Below, in pieces: positions 31,742-35,506 of a stretch of DNA of 35,506 bases; positions within the stretch are counted from its first letter, which is position 1; every line of letters starts with the position of its first letter. The DNA comes from Lachnospiraceae bacterium (GTDB taxonomy: Bacteria > Bacillota > Clostridia > Lachnospirales > Lachnospiraceae), in NCBI GenBank assembly GCA_024692885.1, contig JAILLZ010000145.1, positions 1 to 35,506 of the forward strand, read 5' to 3'. The position numbers and the translations under genes were made by a program. The notes under the pieces were generated by a model. That model saw only the letters and a list, made by a program, of their open reading frames with translations. It was not told the DNA's origin and searched no databases.

Positions 31742-32920
31742 TTAAACTCTTTCTATTAAAACAGCTGTTCCCATTCCGCCGCCTGCGCAAAGTGTTGCAA
31801 CTCCGTAACGATTGTTGCGTCTCTTCATCTCATACATAAGTGAGATAACAATTCTTGATCCTGTAGCTCCTACCGGATGTCCAAGTGAAATTCCTCCACC
31901 GTTTACATTGAGCTTTTCATCAGGAATATGAAGCTCCTTCTGGCATGCAAGGCACTGTGAAGCAAATGCCTCGTTTATCTCGTAAAGATCTACATCATCT
32001 GTTGTAAGTCCGGCTTTCTCAAGCGCTTTGTTTGTTGCACTGATTGGTCCGATTCCCATAAGTTCAGGTTCAACACCTGTTGTAGCTACGCTAACCACTC
32101 TTGCTAAGATTGGTAATCCGAGCTCTTTTGCTTTTTCTTCTTCCATAAGAAGTACACCTGATGATGCATCGTTCATTCCGGAAGCATTTCCTGCTGTAAC
32201 TTTTCCGTCTTCCTTGAATGCCGGTTTAAGTTTTGCAAGTCCTTCAAGAGTTGCATCTCTCTTTGGATACTCATCTGTTCTGTAAACCTTGTCGCCTTTT
32301 CTTCCGGGAACTGTTACAGGGATTATTTCCTCTTCAAATCTTCCTGCATCGATTGCTTCAACAGCTCTCTTCTGAGATCTGAGTGAGTACTCATCCATCT
32401 GCTCACGTGTGATGTCATACTTGTCAGCTACGTTTTCAGCTGTGATTCCCATTGCAGGTCCTACTCCAAGGTTTGTGAGTGAATCCCACATTGAGTCTCT
32501 CATTTCCATATGGCCGTATTTCTGTCCGTATCTTGCGTTAAATACCATATGAGGTGCTGTACTCATGCTGTCAGCTCCACCGGCCATGATGCAATCAGCT
32601 TCTCCGGCCTTTATCTGATAGAATCCCATCTGGATTGCTGACATTGATGATGTACAGTTTCTGTGAATTGTGATTCCAGGTACTGTAATAGGAAGTCCTG
32701 CTTTTACGGCAGCTACTCTTGCAAGGTTGTTTTCCTTGTAAGTTCTCTGATAGTTGCATCCCCAGATAACATCGTCGATCATGGCTGGATCAACTCCGCT
32801 TCTCTTGATAAGGTTCTGCATTACAGGGATAGACAAATCAAGAGCTGTAAGAGTCTTGAACTGTCCTCCGATTGTTCCGATCGGTGTACGGCAACCCGCA
32901 ACGATAACTACATTTCTCAT
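31742..32920 (-). CDS. Thiolase (acetyl-CoA acetyltransferase family)
   Basis: The 392-aa protein has the thiolase triad: nucleophile C89 in HRNCTSSMSAI, His in GGGISLGHPVGATGSR and Cys in LCAGGGMGTA; NEAFA is also present. Length is typical. The surroundings differ from common biosynthetic thiolases (VxxVCxSG, GGAIALGHP, CIGGGQG), so the acyl chain may not be plain acetoacetyl-CoA. It is cytoplasmic. It lies 15 nt after the 3-hydroxyacyl-CoA dehydrogenase gene and would take 3-ketoacyl-CoA to acetyl-CoA or the reverse. Confidence 0.92.
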   Translation of the reverse strand: MRNVVIVAGCRTPIGTIGGQFKTLTALDLSIPVMQNLIKRSGVDPAMIDDVIWGCNYQRTYKENNLARVAAVKAGLPITVPGITIHRNCTSSMSAIQMGFYQIKAGEADCIMAGGADSMSTAPHMVFNARYGQKYGHMEMRDSMWDSLTNLGVGPAMGITAENVADKYDITREQMDEYSLRSQKRAVEAIDAGRFEEEIIPVTVPGRKGDKVYRTDEYPKRDATLEGLAKLKPAFKEDGKVTAGNASGMNDASSGVLLMEEEKAKELGLPILARVVSVATTGVEPELMGIGPISATNKALEKAGLTTDDVDLYEINEAFASQCLACQKELHIPDEKLNVNGGGISLGHPVGATGSRIVISLMYEMKRRNNRYGVATLCAGGGMGTAVLIERV

Positions 32921-32935
32921 TTTTCTTTACTCCTC

Positions 32936-33877
32936 TTATAATCTATCAAGTGCTTTTGCAACTTTGATTAATCCTTCGGTAAGTTCAACGTTTGCTTTCT
33001 TGACATCTTCAGGAGACCACTCCATAAGTCCCTTTCCTGTCTTGAAACCAAGATTTCCTTTTTCGATATTCTCTGTGAGAAGTCTTGAAGGCTTTGTTGA
33101 GCTTTCAATATGTGGGAAAAGATAATTGTGTATAGAATATGTAAGATCAAGCCCACCCATATCCATAACCTCTACAGGTGCGCAGATTCCGAGACGCATT
33201 CCGAAACCGTACTTGATAGCGTCATCAACATCCTTAGGATCTGCGATGTCGTTCTCTATAATAGAAAGAGCTTCTCTGAATAATGCATGCTGCATACGGT
33301 TTGCAAGGAATCCAGGAACGTCCTTCTTTACGATAACAGGCTTCTTTCCTGCTTCCTCAAGAAGGTCGTATGTCTTCTTTACTGTCTCATCAGATACATA
33401 CTTTGTCTTGATGACCTCTACAAGTGGAATAAGGTATGCAGGGTTCCAGTAATGTGTTCCGATGATTCTCTCTTTGTGAACTGACTTCTCAGCTATTTCA
33501 GTTACGCTGATAGCAGATGTGTTTGTTGCAAGTACTGTGCTTACAGGGAAGATTTCATCCATCTTCTTGAAGTAGTCCTGCTTGATCTCAAGGTTCTCTA
33601 TAATTCCTTCAAATACGATGTCAGCGAAATCAGCAACTTCCTCGATTGTGTCAACAAATCCGATTCTTGCTGATGCTTCATCAGCTTCCTTCTGTGTAAG
33701 AACATCGTTCTTAACCAACACGCTGAGGTTGTCTCTGATAACCTGTGCTGAATCATAACGTGTCTTGTCATCGTATACGTAGATAACTTTTACATTGTGT
33801 CCTTTTGTTGCGAACAACTGTGCAATACCAAGTCCCATTTTTCCGGCGCCAAGTACCGCAATATTCTTTTTACTCAT
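32936..33877 (-). CDS. 3-hydroxyacyl-CoA dehydrogenase (3-hydroxybutyryl-CoA dehydrogenase-like)
   Basis: The 313-aa protein has an N-terminal NAD-binding fold GAGKMGLGIA (10-19), then NTSAIS (119-124) and the catalytic His-Glu pair H142 and E154 in GTHYWNPAYLIPLVEVI, then an all-helical C-terminal domain with VPGFLANR. Typical 3-hydroxybutyryl-CoA dehydrogenases read LHFFNP here; THYWNP marks a different branch, so the substrate may be substituted or non-standard. It is the first gene of the dehydrogenase-thiolase unit and begins about 45 nt after the predicted sigma-54 transcript start. Confidence 0.9.
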   Translation of the reverse strand: MSKKNIAVLGAGKMGLGIAQLFATKGHNVKVIYVYDDKTRYDSAQVIRDNLSVLVKNDVLTQKEADEASARIGFVDTIEEVADFADIVFEGIIENLEIKQDYFKKMDEIFPVSTVLATNTSAISVTEIAEKSVHKERIIGTHYWNPAYLIPLVEVIKTKYVSDETVKKTYDLLEEAGKKPVIVKKDVPGFLANRMQHALFREALSIIENDIADPKDVDDAIKYGFGMRLGICAPVEVMDMGGLDLTYSIHNYLFPHIESSTKPSRLLTENIEKGNLGFKTGKGLMEWSPEDVKKANVELTEGLIKVAKALDRL

Positions 33878-33930
33878 TTTCCTATCTCCTTTCAGTATCC
33901 GGTTAAAACTCCGGTCTGCTTTTAACTACA

Positions 33931-33946
33931 CGCAATTTTCGTGCCA
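33931..33946 (-). promoter_or_regulatory. Sigma-54 promoter of the dehydrogenase-thiolase unit
   Basis: The minus strand reads TGGCACGAAAATTGCG, with GG-N10-GC spacing and the full TGGCACG and TTGC blocks. It sits between the NifU-like stop (33950) and the dehydrogenase start (33877). Confidence 0.8.
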
Positions 33947-33949
33947 CTA

Positions 33950-34234
33950 TTATTTCAGACTGTGATTTAATATCTGTTTTGCCAGGTCAAGAGTTTCCTC
34001 GCTGATGTCCTGTACAAGCACAACATCCTTTACTTCTTTGCATGCCTCCATGACTTCTTTTTTCACTATTTCCTCAACAGTCAGCATTGCACTTGGGCAC
34101 CCCATGCAATTGCCCATAAAACTTACGCTTAAGATTCCGTTTTTATAGGAAGAAATTTTTATATCTCCGTTGTGATCCAAAAGTGCAGGTCTCACTTTTT
34201 CTTCTATTACTTTCTCAATTAATTCAAATTCCAT
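33950..34234 (-). CDS. NifU C-terminal-type iron-sulfur scaffold protein
   Basis: The 94-aa protein is a single NifU-like domain with the cluster motif C43-M-G-C46 in GNCMGCPSAM. VRPALLDHNGDIKI near the start is also typical. Family knowledge: such proteins hold and pass on [4Fe-4S] clusters. It is transcribed from a sigma-54 promoter divergent from abfD, whose product needs a [4Fe-4S] cluster, so a dedicated cluster-delivery role is likely (inference). Confidence 0.88.
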   Translation of the reverse strand: MEFELIEKVIEEKVRPALLDHNGDIKISSYKNGILSVSFMGNCMGCPSAMLTVEEIVKKEVMEACKEVKDVVLVQDISEETLDLAKQILNHSLK

Positions 34235-34302
34235 ACATTACCTCTTCATCCGTTGCAAACGCACATTTAAAATATGCATCTTGTTTTTTTAATACTTTTT
34301 CC

Positions 34303-34318
34303 TGCAAAAAGCGTGCCT
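34303..34318 (-). promoter_or_regulatory. Sigma-54 promoter of the NifU-like gene
   Basis: The minus strand reads AGGCACGCTTTTTGCA: GG-N10-GC, one mismatch (first T). It points away from the abfD promoter; 12 nt separate the two. Confidence 0.65.
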
Positions 34319-34330
34319 GTTTTTCATTTT

Positions 34331-34346
34331 TGGCACGCATTTTGCT
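34331..34346 (+). promoter_or_regulatory. Sigma-54 promoter of abfD
   Basis: TGGCACGCATTTTGCT matches TGGCACG-N4-TTGC[AT] at every fixed position. RNA would start near 34357, about 40 nt before the ATG at 34398. With the divergent promoter it forms the inverted pair GCGTGCC/GGCACGC. Confidence 0.85.
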
Positions 34347-34397
34347 AATTATTATTTTAGCTATAAAAATAATATGTATATTAAGGAGGAGTATACT

Positions 34398-35506
34398 ATG
34401 GCTTTAATGACAGGTGCCGAATATATCGAAAGCATCAAGAAGATGAACATGCAGGTATACATGTTCGGAAAGAAGATTGAGAATCCACAGGATCATCCAA
34501 TTCTTAAACCTTCTTTAAATTCTGTTCGTATGACATACGATTTGGCTCAGATGCCTGAATATCAGGATCTTATGACAGCCACATCACATATTACAGGTGA
34601 AAAGATCAACCGTTTCACTCACATTCATCAGAGTACGGAAGATCTTAAGAATAAGGTTAAGATGCAGCGTCTCTGCGGTCAGAAGACAGCAGCATGTTTC
34701 CAGCGTTGTGTAGGAATGGACGCATTCAACGCTGTATACAGCACATCTTACGAAATCGACCAGAAGTACAACACACATTATCATGACAACTTCAAGAAAT
34801 ATCTTGAGTACTGTCAGACAAAGGATCTTACAATCGACGGAGCCATGACTGACCCTAAGGGAGATCGTTCAAAAGCTCCTCATGAGCAGGAAGATCCGGA
34901 TCTTTTCTTAAGAGTAGTTGAGCGTCGCGAAGACGGTATCGTTGTTCGTGGTGCAAAGGCTCATCAGACAGGAATCCTTAACTCACACGAAGTTATCGTA
35001 ATGCCAACTATCGCTATGGGCGAGAAAGACAAAGATTATGCGGTTTCATTCGCTGTTCCTACAGACGCAAAGGGAATCTACATGATCATCGGACGTCAGT
35101 CATGTGATACAAGAAAGATGGAAGACACAACACTCGATGTCGGAAACTCTGAATTCGGTGGTGTTGAAGCTCTCGTTGTATTTGACGATGTATTCGTTCC
35201 AAACGACAGAATCTTCATGAACGGAGAATATGATTTTGCAGGAATGCTCGTTGAGCGTTTTGCAGGATATCACAGACAGTCATACGGCGGATGTAAAGTC
35301 GGTGTCGGCGATGTTCTCATCGGTGCAACAGCTGTTGCAGCTGAATACAACGGATGTGCAAAAGCTTCACACGTTAAAGACAAACTCATCGAGATGACAC
35401 ATCTCAACGAAACATTATTCTGTTGCGGAATCGCTTGCTCATCAGAGGGTTCACAGACTGCTTCAGGAAACTATCTTATCAACCTTCTTCTTGCAAACGT
35501 ATGTAA
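34398..35506 (+). CDS. abfD: 4-hydroxybutyryl-CoA dehydratase / vinylacetyl-CoA delta-isomerase, partial (C-terminus beyond window)
   Basis: 369 codons are visible of a usual ~490. The sequence is close to the Clostridium aminobutyricum enzyme: KVKMQRLCGQKTAACFQRCVG, DGAMTDPKGDRS and ERFAGYHRQSYGGCKVG (each short here). The [4Fe-4S] ligands are kept: C100, C104, H292 and C299 (C99, C103, H292 and C299 in that enzyme). It uses FAD and the cluster to dehydrate 4-hydroxybutyryl-CoA to crotonyl-CoA by a radical route, and also isomerises vinylacetyl-CoA. GGAGGA precedes ATG 34398. It runs on a sigma-54 promoter. CoA-transferase and 4-hydroxybutyrate dehydrogenase, if any, would lie to the right. 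Confidence 0.95.
   Translation, partial: MALMTGAEYIESIKKMNMQVYMFGKKIENPQDHPILKPSLNSVRMTYDLAQMPEYQDLMTATSHITGEKINRFTHIHQSTEDLKNKVKMQRLCGQKTAACFQRCVGMDAFNAVYSTSYEIDQKYNTHYHDNFKKYLEYCQTKDLTIDGAMTDPKGDRSKAPHEQEDPDLFLRVVERREDGIVVRGAKAHQTGILNSHEVIVMPTIAMGEKDKDYAVSFAVPTDAKGIYMIIGRQSCDTRKMEDTTLDVGNSEFGGVEALVVFDDVFVPNDRIFMNGEYDFAGMLVERFAGYHRQSYGGCKVGVGDVLIGATAVAAEYNGCAKASHVKDKLIEMTHLNETLFCCGIACSSEGSQTASGNYLINLLLANVC

Noticed and set aside
34311-34337. GCGTGCC/GGCACGC inverted repeat read as a terminator of the NifU-like or abfD region
   Set aside because: No T-run follows in the needed direction and no gene ends there; the repeat is the sum of two divergent sigma-54 -24 elements.

Overview
The window comes from a low-GC Gram-positive anaerobe, most likely a Lachnospiraceae-type Clostridium relative. 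The evidence is strong AGGAGG-type ribosome binding sites, a 4-hydroxybutyryl-CoA dehydratase (AbfD), a Cna_B-type surface adhesin and Firmicutes-style promoters. The exact genus cannot be read from the sequence. No tRNA, rRNA, CRISPR array, transposase or phage gene was seen.

Layout. (1) 1-4064: N-terminal part of a very large secreted adhesin (minus strand, runs off the left edge). (2) 4065-4587: a gene-free stretch holding the adhesin promoter and, facing the other way, a ~290-nt giant imperfect hairpin (about 4265-4557) capped by three small hairpins; it forms the leader of a methyltransferase gene (4588-5448). (3) 5583-5930: a small membrane protein. (4) 6064-12554, minus: an ABC exporter (FtsX-type permease and ATPase), a cation-efflux protein, a HAD phosphatase and a LarE sulfur-insertion enzyme. 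(5) 12612-25206, minus: a sulfur amino acid island. It has a LysR regulator, a trans-sulfuration-type PLP enzyme, a MalY/PatB C-S lyase, CysK, three divergent xi-class glutathione-transferase-like proteins, a complete polar amino acid ABC importer, an M20 peptidase and a GNAT acetyltransferase. A second LarE (25390-26241, plus) lies just beyond it. (6) 26321-28390, minus: upp and a uracil permease. (7) 28618-35506: a C4-acyl-CoA module with an OFA-type MFS transporter, a 92-aa protein, a DUF362 protein, a thiolase, a 3-hydroxyacyl-CoA dehydrogenase, a NifU-like Fe-S protein and AbfD (plus, runs off the right edge).

How the parts work together. Three promoters in the sulfur island (before cysK, the binding-protein gene and the GNAT gene) share one design: palindrome CTTATA-N6-TATAAG or near variants, exactly 10 nt, a -35 box, 17 nt, a -10 box. 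This is what a LysR activator target looks like, and the LysR gene is at the end of the island. The gene set resembles the Bacillus ytmI/snaA-type operons for scavenging S-modified cysteines, but with glutathione-transferase-like proteins where those have flavin monooxygenases. This suggests an oxygen-independent route for thiol-conjugate salvage (inference). In the C4-acyl-CoA module four transcription units each carry a -24/-12 (sigma-54) promoter with GG-N10-GC spacing. A 7-3-7 palindrome about 140 nt upstream of one of them could bind the missing enhancer-binding activator. AbfD makes crotonyl-CoA; the dehydrogenase and thiolase would carry it on to acetyl-CoA; the NifU-like protein may help build the AbfD [4Fe-4S] cluster.
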